Shown here piece after piece: positions 24,216-35,159 of a stretch of DNA of 62,000 nt. A program made the position numbers and the translations under genes. The stretch's first letter is position 1. Every line of letters begins with the position of its first letter. Where the stretch lies: contig MNCI01022611.1 in NCBI GenBank assembly GCA_015680685.1, positions 1,352,903 through 1,414,902 of the forward strand, read 5' to 3'. The notes beneath the pieces are model-generated. The model made no database searches and was not told where the DNA came from. It worked only from the letters and a program-made list of their open reading frames with translations. Origin of the DNA: Gnetum montanum (taxonomy: Eukaryota; Streptophyta; Gnetopsida; Gnetales; Gnetaceae).

Positions 24216-25300
24216 CCATGTCAATCTTAAGAATATGGGTTTGTAGAACCAAGATTTAGTTGTACAATAAGATTACTCTTTGGTTCGACCATGCCAACCT
24301 TGAAAAGTTAATAAGTTCATAGAGCCAAAGAAATTAGTTTTGAAAGGAAACTTTAGAGAACCTTGCCATATCAACTTCTATGTAGTGCAATTTTGTAGAA
24401 CCAAAAAGTGATTCTACGATATGGTTTTATAAGGAAAAACTAAGTAGTTCTATAAGATTTGTCAAATTAAGTAGAGCTTATATTGTGCCCACAAAAGGTT
24501 ACAAGCTTAATTTATATATGTGTATTATTTTTTTTAAAATTTAGCTGAGTGTGCTATGGATTAAGTAGATGGAGATTAAAAAGCTAAAAAAATATGATGT
24601 AACTCATAGAACCAAAATTTAGTTCTATAAAGAAGCTAAAAAAATCAATCTACCATCGTAGTTCTTTTATAGAGTAGGTTTGTAAAACCAAAATTTAGTT
24701 CTATAAGTAGGCTTTGAAATGTTTCTACAAGCTACATCAGTACTATGGAATCTACTAAGGATTATTCTACACATGGCTAAATGTAGTTTAAGCTAAGCTT
24801 GCTGTAAAAAGAAGTTTTGAGGATTTAAAAGCCATTATGAAAGAAGATTTTGGAGAACTAAAAAATGGCTTTATGAATTAGTTCTACAAGTTGGCTACAA
24901 AGACACTCTGCCACATCAGCTCAAGGAAAAGGAGGGAATTTGTAGAGCTAAGAATGAGTCTACGAATTGGTTCTACAAGCTATATCAAGATGCTAAAGAG
25001 TCCTAATTCAACATTTACATGTAGGACCTACAAAAGTTATGCTTACTTCTAGTCAAGTTTAATAGGTTGTAAGTTTCAAAGAAAATTAAGAAATATTGAA
25101 GCTTAATCATGTTTGAAGAGGTTATTTCTCTAATAGTAATTGGTGCTAAAAGAAGGATTATCCTCATATAATGATCTAGGTCTTAGTTTCCACATTAGCA
25201 TTAGGAGGATGAAAGGATCAAAAGAGCTTGTCAGTAGAACCAAAAATAAGTTCTACAAAGCGATTATATTTATATACCATGTCACCCTTATTATTCTTAA
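24211..25300. repeat. Hairpin-bearing degenerate repeat array, right part
   Basis: This continues the array cut at 15913. Inverted repeats GTAGAACC(AAAATTTA)GTTCTAC occur near 24240, 24388, 24605, 24685, 24930 and 25232. The flanking unit (TTAGCTCTTTTATAGAGTAGG before, GGCTTTGAAA..TTCTACAAGCTACATC after) is the same as on the left. Joined across the insertion, the array spans roughly 1.9 kb. Confidence 0.7.
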
Positions 25301-25623
25301 GGAAAAAAGTAAGAGTTAGATTAACAAAAAATGGATTAAAGTATTGGAATCAAATGATTAGTAGTAAAACCCATGGGATTTTAATAGAGTTAGTAGAGTA
25401 GCTCAATGTAATCAAAGCTTGTGACATATGTTGAAAAATGATTCAAACTACATGTTCCAAATAGCGCAAACTGAAAGATAAGGCTCCAAGTATTAATGAA
25501 AAAACTTAGGATGAATTTCAAATTGTAGAGTCATTAGAAATTAGAGCTAAGCATTGAAGTAGAAAAAGAGCTACCATTCAAGCATAGAAAAACCTTCTTG
25601 AAGCCTTTCAAAACTTAGCCAAA

Positions 25624-28406
25624 ATGTCTTGCAAGATTAAAGAGGAAGCACCTTAGAAGTTCTAAGACATGGAAACCTTTAGCTTCTCTGATTATTTGGA
25701 GTAATTAAAGTTAAATATTTATCAACTTCAATAATGGATTGATGTTACACACTTGAAATTAAAAGTGGAGGAAAGAGATTTATTCAACTTTAATGAAGAA
25801 CATGACCTAATAAAGAAAATAGGACTTCAATATGCAAAAATAATGGAAGATTATTGGGAAATTTAAGAGAAGATGAGTCTTCATAAGCTCAATTTTAGGC
25901 CAAGGATGAATATTATAAGAGATGTTATAACTCGCTTGATAGCCAAGACTATGTATGGGAAGGAAAAGCTTTACTTTAGGAAAAATATAGAGTGCTATAT
26001 TGACATTAATGCTAAGAAGGCATACAAGCTCTATGGTCTTAAATAGCCCAACATTACAAAGGTAGATGCTCAATAGCTTAATGAAGATATGCTTAGTGGA
26101 AAGTTTTGGGCTCATCCTAATAAAGGAAAAGTTTTCAAGCTCTCACTAGTCAATGTTGCAAAAGCTTGGGGATATTAGAATGCCATTCCAAAAGATACAG
26201 AACTCAAGTTTCCTCAAAGAATTTTCATCTCAACTTTAAATTTTTGTTCAGGCTTTGAGATAAATCTAGTTTCTAATTATCATGTTTGGGCTTAGGTAGC
26301 ACTAGAAAATAAAAAGAATTTCTTTCTTGTACAATACATGAATTATGTATTGTAGAGTAGCTTAGTAGAAATTTAGGAGCAAAGGCTGAGTTAAGTTTAA
26401 GCTCATTTTTAATGGATTATTTGGTAAATGAGATTTCCAAACTTGAAAGAATGGCCTCAATTTTTTCCAAACTTGAAGATCCTTATTATGATTTCTTCCT
26501 GATTAGTTATCAAAGAAGCTATTTTTATGCCTAAGCTTTAGAATTTTTGATGAATTGTATATACCCCATCAATTTAAATTCATTTAGAAAGCCTTTTCAA
26601 CATGGACTGACTAGCAAATTATCAATCAAATAGGGAGCAACTATCATGGAAAATTTTTTCTTCATGCCTACTATGCCTTAATTTTAATAGTAGGTTTTGA
26701 AGGACAAGCTTTCAAACTTTCCATGTTTGTAGCTCCTTATTTGGAAACATTAGAAGTGGGAAGATAAATGTGGGAAAGTTCCCTAAGACATGATTACAAG
26801 CATAAATAAGTTTTTCCTTTTATTTTTGACTTTTGAGAATCTGATAATGCAAAGCATTTGAAAGGCATGACTAAGAGATATAGAGAGTAATGTGATTTCC
26901 CTACATCTCTAAAGAGAATGTACTTGACTACTAAAATAAGAAAGGTTCATCAACCCAATGAGATAGACATAGCTAATCTAAGAGCTAAAAATAGAGAAGT
27001 AAATCTAGCCAATGATGAAGCTCTTGAGTAATTGAAGGAAAGTTTATCAATGAAGATTCCAATATTCGCCTATGATTTGTGAGTTATTGAAGTGTGTAGA
27101 TGGATGAAAAGCACTGATCATCCTTTGGCTAGGGATTTTCTAGATGAATATCTAGCTTTGCTAGAGGAAAATTATTTATCTTGGAAGCTACAAGATCCAA
27201 GAGAAGCCATGATAGAAGAAATATTTCCACTTAATGGTGCTAAGTATGCATGAGTGACAAGAGAATAAGGATTGAAAAAAATAAAGGCTAATAAGGAAAA
27301 ACAATAGCTATTGGAGAAAAAAAAGTTGAAAGAACTACAATAGTAGAATAGAGAAAAAATTTCATTATTGGTCCTAAGAATCCTAGACATTCCATTAGCC
27401 TATTTGATGAATGAGGAATCCTAGTCTTTCAAAGTCAAAGAAAAGGAAGAGTGAATCACTCAAAGTCAAAAGCATCCCATTAAGCTAGAAACAAAAGCTA
27501 GTGATATCTTTCCTTATAGGAAAGATGATCCATAAACCGGAGGATAGAGGCTAGTAATGTCTCATAAGGACATGTTAGAAACTATAGCCATGTTAATTAA
27601 AGATATGGAACAAGTAGCGGACAATCACATAGCCAAGCTTTAGGAGTATTTGATGCAAAATGAACAAGAAACATTCAAATCAAGGGAAGAATTGAAAAGA
27701 TTACATTTAAAAAATGAGTAGCTTAAGGTAACAATTACTATTAAAGAATCATTATTGGAAAATAAAAATTAGGCTATGACACAACTAGAAGGGAATGTGG
27801 CTATTGTGAGTTCTGAATTAGAATAGGCTAAAAAAAGCAAGGCTCCAGATTATTCATACTTTTTGTGGCCAAATTTTCAAGAGCTAATTACTAAGATCAA
27901 CTACAACAAAGACTAGAGTAGAGATTGAAGAAATTAAAGGAAAATAAGTGATGTTTATTCAAATGAAAAGAAGAACTCAAGAACTATTTGATATAGCCAG
28001 AGTAAAAAGAGAAGTATTACGACAACATAAACAAGGTTTCTTAAATATTATGATGATGGTAGTTATAAAAATAATGATCAATGCTACTAAGAAGAAATTT
28101 AAATTGGAACAAACTTGTTTTTAGTGTAGGAGCTACATTAACTAAGATAACCAACCCTATAATAGAATTATGTACTAGTGAAATAAGAGCTAAAGATATT
28201 ATCAAGAAGCTCAACAATACTAAGCTAGATACGTTGACTCAAGCTATAAAGGTTTTGCTTGGTATGGGAAGTTATCTTAGTATTTACTAGTGGAAGGGCT
28301 CCAAATTTTGAGAATGAAGAAAATCTATCAAGAAATTGAACAACTATCCAATGACTTGCAATTATTTGAGGAAAACATGAAGTTGATGAAACCTTAATTT
28401 GTATAA
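25624..28406 (+). pseudogene. Long ORF with globular N-terminus and coiled-coil C-terminus, eroded (ORF4)
   Basis: From ATG at 25624 the frame runs about 250 codons with no frameshift, interrupted only by seven TAG and four TAA at Gln positions. A frameshift occurs near 26377 and the product can be followed to about 28406 (near 927 codons). The N-terminal half contains GKFWAHPNKGKVFKL and FISTLNFCSGFEINL and looks globular. The second half (from about 26930) is Lys/Glu/Gln-rich with heptad character: EYLALLEENYL, then repeated ELKRL/EQL-type stretches. I do not recognise the family. Size and two-part layout match ORF2 of the Athila-like copies, so a distant relative or functional equivalent is possible. 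It follows the hairpin array and is probably internal sequence of the element that array belongs to. Confidence 0.6.
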
Positions 28407-28467
28407 TTATTGTAATTACTAGTGGCTACTATATAAAGCCTAGAGTAGAAGCTAAAAGGTTTTTGTT

Positions 28468-28505
28468 GGGGGGTGGGGGTGGATGGGGAGGGGAGGGGGG
28501 AGGGG
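28468..28505 (+). other. G-rich tract with quadruplex potential
   Basis: Six or more runs of 4-6 G separated by 1-4 bases lie about 60 bp after the end of ORF4, in otherwise AT-rich DNA. It could be an expanded polypurine tract of the surrounding element, but no LTR start is clear after it. Confidence 0.65.
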
Positions 28506-28515
28506 AGCTTTTGAG

Positions 28516-29448
28516 AAAGGAATTGTAAATATAGTTCTTGTAATGACATTGTAAATAGGTTTTGCTTATATTTTTTTTTCTTAGTTTTAATCTCTCAATT
28601 GATATTAGAATTAGATAGATTTCATTATTTGTTTTAAATTATACATAGTCATGTTTTAGTGAATGATAGGTGTTAGAAAAAGTTATTTTCTTTGGAGGTT
28701 GACATTTAGCTTATTTTTGTTGCTCTTGTTGAGTGGCATAGTTTTTTTTTATAAGTCTCAGTATTAAATGAATTCAACCTAAAATCGATGTTCACTTTCA
28801 TGCAATATTGAGCTTTACAAATAAGTTCTCTATCTTAGATTCAAGATTTGTTTAGCAAAAATTTTATGATTTAGCTTTAGGAAGTTAGCTGGAAGATAAG
28901 TCAAAGTTAAAGTATGATATCTTCTATAGAATTTCTTATTCACTATATTAGCTATGTAGGATTTGAAGTAAAGTTCTTGTGAAAGCTATTTATTTTTTAT
29001 GATTATGTTAAGGGATAGTTAAAAGAGATAGCCATTAGATATATACAAAACAACACTTTGAATAATTTTTACTACTAAAATAGAATTTGCCATATTTATC
29101 TCATTTAAACCAGTGAAAGCTATTTGGGGGTATTTGTGCCTTGGTGGAACCAAAGACCAACAGCCACCTAAAATGAGTTATCTTGATTGTTCTGTAATAG
29201 GGTCATTCTCTAGTTTCAATAGCTTAACTAGTGCTTGAAGAAGGAAATAATATATTAAAACATATTAAAACTTATTAGGAGGATAAATTAGGTCATAAGT
29301 TAGAATAAATTAGTTAGTTTTTTAAGCTCATGAGTAGTTGCTTAGATTGATAAGAAGATTTTAAAAGTCCAAGAAAAATATTTAAACTTAAGACATAAGC
29401 ATAATCGTAAGAAAAATCTAAAATTGTTATTACAAAAAAGTTGTGTGC
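28516..29448. other. Unassigned AT-rich DNA
   Basis: No gene or repeat with another copy in the window was recognised. It could include a 3' LTR for the ORF4 element, but nothing in 12831-15070 matches it. Confidence 0.4.
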
Positions 29449-30234
29449 TATTCAGCATGTGTCCCTCACCCATGACTAAGTTGAACACTTTGGGTTCAAG
29501 TAGGTTCAGACAGAATAAAAATCGGAGTACTAGCAAGCAAGATATAGGTAGANGACTATGTAAACTTAGGACATTGGGCTGTTGTTAAGAGGTTCTAGGG
29601 TAATTCTATTAGTTCGAAAGGCACAAATAATTATGATGGTGTGGAATTTATCAATAAGAGCCTCGGATGGGAGAAAAAGGCTATGTGATGGTTCATAGGA
29701 ATGTTGAATTAGAGGGATAGTTATAAGGGAAAGAAAATCGTTGGCAATATGCTAAGGGTAATAAATGGTGTGTGGAAGATGGATCATGAGTGCAAATTAC
29801 AAAAATTACGCAAGTGGATCCTCCCCAAAGCAAGTTCCAACCTTTAATGCCCTTGCGTAACCACACTTAAAAGTGTCCCTGGGCACGTGAAGGGTTAAAT
29901 GTAATCCACACTGATTCGACAAAACACACACATGTAAATATCACCAGAATGAGGTAAGAATTCTATGCTATATGAGACACAAGCTACAATTACATGAACA
30001 ACGAGGTGAGATAGACTACAGAAGGGATTGTAGAGATTGGGACATGAGGTAACATAGAGCACACCTCAACCAATGAGCCACATGAGTTTTTTATTCGTAG
30101 ATGAGAGTACTTATAAAAATGTAAAGAGACAAAAAGACAAAAAGATAAAACAAGAAATTGAAAAATGAAAAACTGGAAAACAAAAAGTTGTAAAATTAAA
30201 GAAAATGAAAAGTATTTATTAATCTTGCTTGCTA

Positions 30235-32218
30235 TTAAAATGGGGGATATCCCCCATAACTAAATAGTTGAGGATGGAAAGGATTAATAAATGAAAGATG
30301 AGGATCCTTGCATGTTGGAAATATTGGGACTCGGTCATACTTACCCCATTGGGCTCCACACACTTGGTTATAGTAAGCATAGTGGGGAAATTTATGAGAT
30401 GTGGTTCCCGGATATAGAGTTGACCCACTATGATATTTGGGACCATAAGATGGTATGCAAGGATCAGGATGTCACCCTCCATGGCTGTATTTATTGGGCC
30501 ATATGGTTGTTGGAGTGTGAGTTGGTGGCCCTGATGAAGTAACACGAGGCGTTGGGCTCGAAGATAAGGGTCAACCACAGTGTTGGACTTGTGCTGAGTT
30601 GGAGGATGCAGTGGCCTTGGAATTGTGTTGTCCCTTCCTAGGGTCATTTCTAAAGAAGGAACACCTTTGATGTTGCTGTGATCTCTCACTACTGTTGGCA
30701 ATAGTAGCACAAGTAATGTTTTGGGGTTGTTGCTGTGGTGCAGATACCTTAGGAGCAGTTGGTGGTGATGTAGAAGGAGGGAAAGGATGAAAATGTTGAA
30801 AATTAGGAGAAGTGTAAGGTGCATAAGGCGGTGGTTGTGTTGAGGACATGGGCTGATAGTATTAAGGAGAATGCTAATGCGGTGAGATAGAGTATGTTGA
30901 TCTAGTTGGGGAAATAGGATGTTGAACTAGATAAGCATTTAGGTTCAGATGACATGAAGGGTGTCTCTAGTTTAGGAGTGGCTTCCTCCACGACTGGGAT
31001 TGTTGCCATTGTGATCGAACACAGTATCTCTATATGAACTTTGGGTGTAACGTGTTTCCCAAATGCTCATATAAATGTAACAAGATTGGGCATTGGCCCT
31101 TGGGGTGATCGTATAGGCATATGTTACATTCATATGTATGATTGGTAGTTGAACTCTTGTTTTCTTTATTCCTTCTTTCCGAATGTCTAATGATATTTTG
31201 TCTTGCTTCTCGGGTTGTCAATATATTCTCCAATAATATCAATATATTCTCCACACTTTTTATACGTCCATTCCAACATCTTATTGATCTTTGCCTTGAC
31301 TTCCTCTAATGATTGTTGTACCGGCAAAGATGGTTCTTCCTCTTTGAGATAGGTTTATTTCTCATTTTTGTGATTATGGATATTTGTTACATTGAGATTT
31401 TGGTCTCGTTGATGTTTTTTAACACTCTCCCATCTAGCCATTTCTCCTTCCTCTTTTGCTACCTGCTTAATAAGCTCTTGGACTTGATGGCTTCGTAGTT
31501 CATATAGTTGACCTTGGGCATACATCCCTAGGGTTTCTCTTGTTGCATCATGAAGCCCATTAATGATATGGTACATTAGCCTTTCCTTGGAGAACTCATG
31601 GCCTGGAAAGTTCTTTAATAGTGCATAATACCTTTCTAAGGCCATGTCCAAGGGTTCATGTTGTGCTTGTTTCCACTCTTGGATTTGTTTCCTCAAGGCT
31701 GATAGTCTTGCATAGGTTTTATATCTTTCACTAAAGAGTTCTACCATTGTTGGCCAACGTCGTATTGAATTTGGTTTTAATGATCTGTACCATACTTTTG
31801 CTTGGCCAACGAGTGTCATAGGAAAGAGCTTAATTTTTTGCCAACCATTATCAATGTTGTTCCATGTACAGGCATCGTAGAAGGCTTGTAAATGTTTTTG
31901 TGGATCTAAGTCATAGCCTCCTGAAAAATTGGGAAAGTTGTTTAAATCGAGGCTGGGTAGGTGGCTCTCTTTACGATGCCTACCGGAGATTCGGATAGCC
32001 TCTTGTATTTGTGTTAAGCTTGTAGTGGCCAGTAGGTGTTCATCGTCATCAGGTAAGTTATGCCTTTGTGCATTGAGATGATGTTGCCTTCGTTTATGTT
32101 TATAAGAAACCCCCACCTTGGGTTGCGTCCTCCAATCTTCATTGTCATATAATTCATTGGTTATCCAATGAATTGCCTTACTAGATGTGGCATTATCGTA
32201 GTCTTGTAGGAGAGGCAT
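30235..32218 (-). pseudogene. gag, Athila-like, best-kept copy (copy C)
   Basis: The frame from MPLLQDYDN (32218) is open for 287 codons to 31355, the longest open coding stretch in the window. It covers the whole retrotransposon gag domain: FPNFSGGYDLDP, FYDACTWNN, LVGQAKVWYRSL, LGMYAQGQLYEL and AKEEGEMARWE in order. Further on, an intact zinc-knuckle-like motif CNICLYDHPKGQCP lies near 31095-31140, with only three residues between the second Cys and the His. A Pro/Gln-rich tail (30571-30849) follows and the frame ends at TAA 30235-30237. Later stops and frameshifts break it. An alternative 201-codon frame over the tail is a shadow. Confidence 0.85.
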
Positions 32219-32340
32219 GGTTGTGAAGCTGTGTGTGAATTTGTATGTGACTTTTTATAATTATTTCTTTCTAAAAGATATATCATTAATTTCTATACAA
32301 CGACCTTGTATGATATAACTAATCTAGATAACTAGCACCG

Positions 32341-32359
32341 TTTTCGACAATGGTGCCAA
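32341..32359 (-). promoter_or_regulatory. Primer-binding site (tRNA-Asp type), copy C
   Basis: Next to the LTR the minus strand reads TTGGCACCATTGTCGAAAA. It matches the tRNA-Asp complement with G-to-A and C-to-T changes only, at positions mostly different from those altered in copy B. Confidence 0.75.
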
Positions 32360-32840
32360 TGATGAGTGGCGAGGTACTCCTACACTCAACCATACGAATA
32401 CGAGTGTTACACACGCGATTCGGTCGAACTTCATAGACAGACTAGTTGTGGTATCTAGAGAGTTAGCCTTAGGTTGGAGTTTGCTGTCTTCCCACCTAGA
32501 CTAGTATTAACTTTGTCATGTATGGTTTAGCCGAGAGTGAGGTGTATGATGTGGTTTCTAACCTAGTGCTACTCCTAGAGGAAATGGAAAATAATATTAA
32601 CTAAGCTAAGAGAGAGAGGGTGAGAGAGAATATAAGCTAACCTAAGTGCGATGATCATCCATTCCTTAATCATCCGTACACATCTTGGACCTCGTGCATG
32701 ACTACTATTGGGATTACCAAGCGAAGATCCTAGGTACGCTACTAGGTTACCAAGTAGTCACACTTAAATGCTCGTGATCAAGTCGTACTCATTCCGCGTT
32801 TAATAGGAGTTTAGGGTGAAGAGGTTTTAACTAAGAAAGC

Positions 32841-32853
32841 AATAAATAAAAAA

Positions 32854-32893
<40 letters not shown>
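32841..32893. repeat. (AAAT)n microsatellite
   Basis: About 12 tandem AAAT units inside the LTR, at the place where copies A and B have only a short AATAAATAA stretch. It is an expansion specific to this copy. Confidence 0.9.
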
Positions 32894-32894
<1 letters not shown>

Positions 32895-33107
32895 AAACTA
32901 AGTGAATGCTACAATGATGAAGTAATCTCAATCTTTATTGCTAGTCATGTGCGTGTCCAAGTACGTCACACTCGAATAAGGATGCCATACAATTACAATC
33001 ACCACACTGTGGGCATACATTGGGAGGAAAAGGGTTGAGAGAAAGGACTAAAAACTAAACACTTAAGCTTACCAAAAAACTAATGCCTATCGGAACTATC
33101 TACCTCT

Positions 33108-33180
33108 TATTTATAGATGAGGAACAGGCTGCGATATCGCATACGCGATATTGTGTACGTGATATCACATATGCGATATC
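33108..33180 (-). promoter_or_regulatory. LTR promoter: 14-bp-phased GATATC array plus TATA box
   Basis: On the plus strand four palindromes start at 33133, 33147, 33161 and 33175, exactly 14 bp apart; all read GATATC except one GATATT. Read on the element strand they precede a TATA box (TATAAATA, complement of 33108-33115). The array occupies most of the short U3. The other LTR copies keep it with spacings of 14 or 19-20 bp, so it is likely a protein-binding array. Confidence 0.75.
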
Positions 33181-33260
33181 GTAGTTGACTAAAATGGTGA
33201 CTCATCAATTAAGAATCTAAATGTATTCTCAAGTTGGTTGTACACTTGGGATAGCATGAA

Positions 33261-33834
33261 TGTGACATCTCATTCCTAGATGTCATGGCAAACATCAAAT
33301 ATATGTTATATTAGACATTATGCATAAGAAGATAATATACCAGATGTCAACTATATGGCATGGTCAAGATTAAGCATAAGGAAAATAACAGGAAAAATGC
33401 AGAAGAAAAGAGGAAAGAATGATTTATTGATGTGGAATAATGTATTTGGATTATGATTTGAGAGTGTTCCTTATGGTTTTCTTCCTTTGACATCTAACCT
33501 GTAGAGGCAATCTAGCACTACCACCATGGTTACACCTATTATTGACTAGAAGGAATGACCAGTCATCTTCCTATCTCACTTCACCTAGCACCTATTACTT
33601 ACCTTTACCAGCTTCGCAACTCCATGCTGGCACAACCTCTAATGCCTAGGTATAAATGCCTTAGGTCAAAACCCCAAAGGCTACCTCAAGAGACACTTTT
33701 GTTATTACAACATGCCCTTTCAAGTCTTAATTACAAATCGCCTTTCAAGTCTTATTACAATAACAATAACACTTGTTATGAAGATGCACCATCTTTTTTA
33801 TGTAGTAGCATCATTTGAGAATGGGGACATTACA
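33261..33834. repeat. Solo LTR (H1)
   Basis: 574 bp with ends TGTGACA...CATTACA, homologous over its length to the solo LTR at 36229-36794. The five bases on each side are ATGAA and ATTAA, one mismatch from a target duplication. No internal region is attached. Orientation is uncertain: the plus strand has a TATA-like GGTATAAATGCC at about 33649, the minus strand starts TGTAATGTCCCC like several plant gypsy LTRs. Confidence 0.7.
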
Positions 33835-33843
33835 ATTAAGCCT

Positions 33844-35146
33844 TTACAAATCCAAATCTTTCTTATGAATTCCAATGGCATTTTTAGAGCCCTCATCATT
33901 CCAATGCACTAAGTAATCATGCACTTTTCTACCTCTTGTGCTACTAGCCTTCCTTACTTGCAACACAATTGGTTTCCTTGGTGGCTTGGCTAAGTCTAAG
34001 TCTAAGTCTTCAAGTGCATCCTTAAGGATCTCAACATTATTCCTCAAGTCTAATGTAATCACATTCCCATGGTATGGGTTCAAATCTAAAATATTAAAAA
34101 CATAAAAAATAGGTAAATCATTAGGTAAGTCAATCTCATAAGCATTTGGATTGATTTTGGCCCTAGTTTGAAATGGAGTAATTCTTCTCCACTTAAGGTT
34201 GTAGAGGTTCATATTCTTTTGTTTTTTCCTTACTCAAGTAAATTCAAACATAATCACCAATCTAGAAATTAATTATTCTCTTGCCCTCATTGGCCTTGGA
34301 AGACACAATCTTTATCTTTTTATCCAAGTGAAATTTAACTTGCTGATGAAATTCTCTCATTTACTCAATAAATTCTAAATTGAAAGAGGTAAAATATTAA
34401 AATTTTCTTAACTCATTAACCATTCTTGATGAAAATCCATAATTTTCCATAAAGGGACTCTTACCAATGCTAGAATGGAAAGCATTATTGTAAAACAATT
34501 TAGCATGGGTCAACATGTTATTTCTACCTTTAAGGCTAATCCTCACACAAGCATCTCAAAATTTTCAATAGGTACATATTCACAACTTCAGTTTGCCCAT
34601 AGGGTGATAAGCTATGGAGAAAGATAACTTTGTTCTAAGTATTTTCTAAAGTGATCTCTAAAAATGGCTAGTAAACTTGGCATCTTTATCACTCATAATA
34701 TTTAAAGGAATTCCTTGTAGCCTCACAACATGTTGAAGGAATAAATGTGCAACATGTGAAGCATCTCTACTTTTCTTGCATGGAATAAAATGAGCCATCT
34801 TTGTAAATCTATCTATACAACAAGTATGGTATCATGACCATATCTTAACTTAGTAATGCCACAAAAAAAAATCCAAAGAAACACTTTCCCAAGGATCATT
34901 TAAGATAGGCAAAGATAAATAATAATCATCTACATCTTTCTCCCCTTTGAACTTTTGACAAACATAACATTCTTTTACAAATTTAACCACATCACTATAC
35001 ATACCTAGACAGAAGTAATTTTTTTGTATCAACTGCAATGTCTTGGTCTTGTCAATATGTGCATCCGTGTTACTTTGGTGGTTCTCTTCAATGATTTTGT
35101 ACCTAAAGTCACACTTTTGAACATAAATTTTTCCATCCTTAAACAA
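33844..35146 (-). pseudogene. Integrase with chromodomain-like tail (element G)
   Basis: Integrase joins element cDNA to the chromosome. The HHCC zinc-binding region is visible at 34950-35100 (H..H in ENHQSNTDAH, C..C in ECYVCQ). The catalytic core follows with the conserved acidic positions readable at SLDFF, SDKDAKF and GQTEVVN across frameshifts (34590-34880). The C-terminal SH3-like module is at 34050-34212 (YEIDLPNDL, FNILDLNPYH). The last stretch (VHDYLVHWNDEG, 33870-33905) resembles a chromodomain, which in chromoviruses guides insertion to heterochromatin. Multiple stops and frameshifts inactivate it. Confidence 0.8.
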
Positions 35147-35159
35147 AATCCCATTTTTT

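Larger units (their letters stand above)
29449..33207 (-). mobile_element. Athila-like non-autonomous element, 5' portion (copy C)
   Basis: On the minus strand the order is 5' LTR, tRNA-Asp-type primer site, gag and part of the post-gag spacer. Similarity to copy B ends near 29449. An internal deletion next to the single N at about 29553 removes spacer sequence present in copy B (about 19770-19960). ORF2 and the 3' LTR are absent. Confidence 0.8.
32360..33207 (-). repeat. 5' LTR of copy C
   Basis: 848 bp, TGATGAGTGG to CTCATCA on the plus strand. It is homologous throughout to the LTRs of A and B apart from an expanded (AAAT)n tract. Confidence 0.9.

Noticed and set aside
30219-30824. 201-codon open frame on the minus strand
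   Set aside because: It overlaps the Pro/Gln-rich end of gag in another frame and is a Leu/His-rich shadow. The gag frame has the homologous counterpart and shared stop in copy B.
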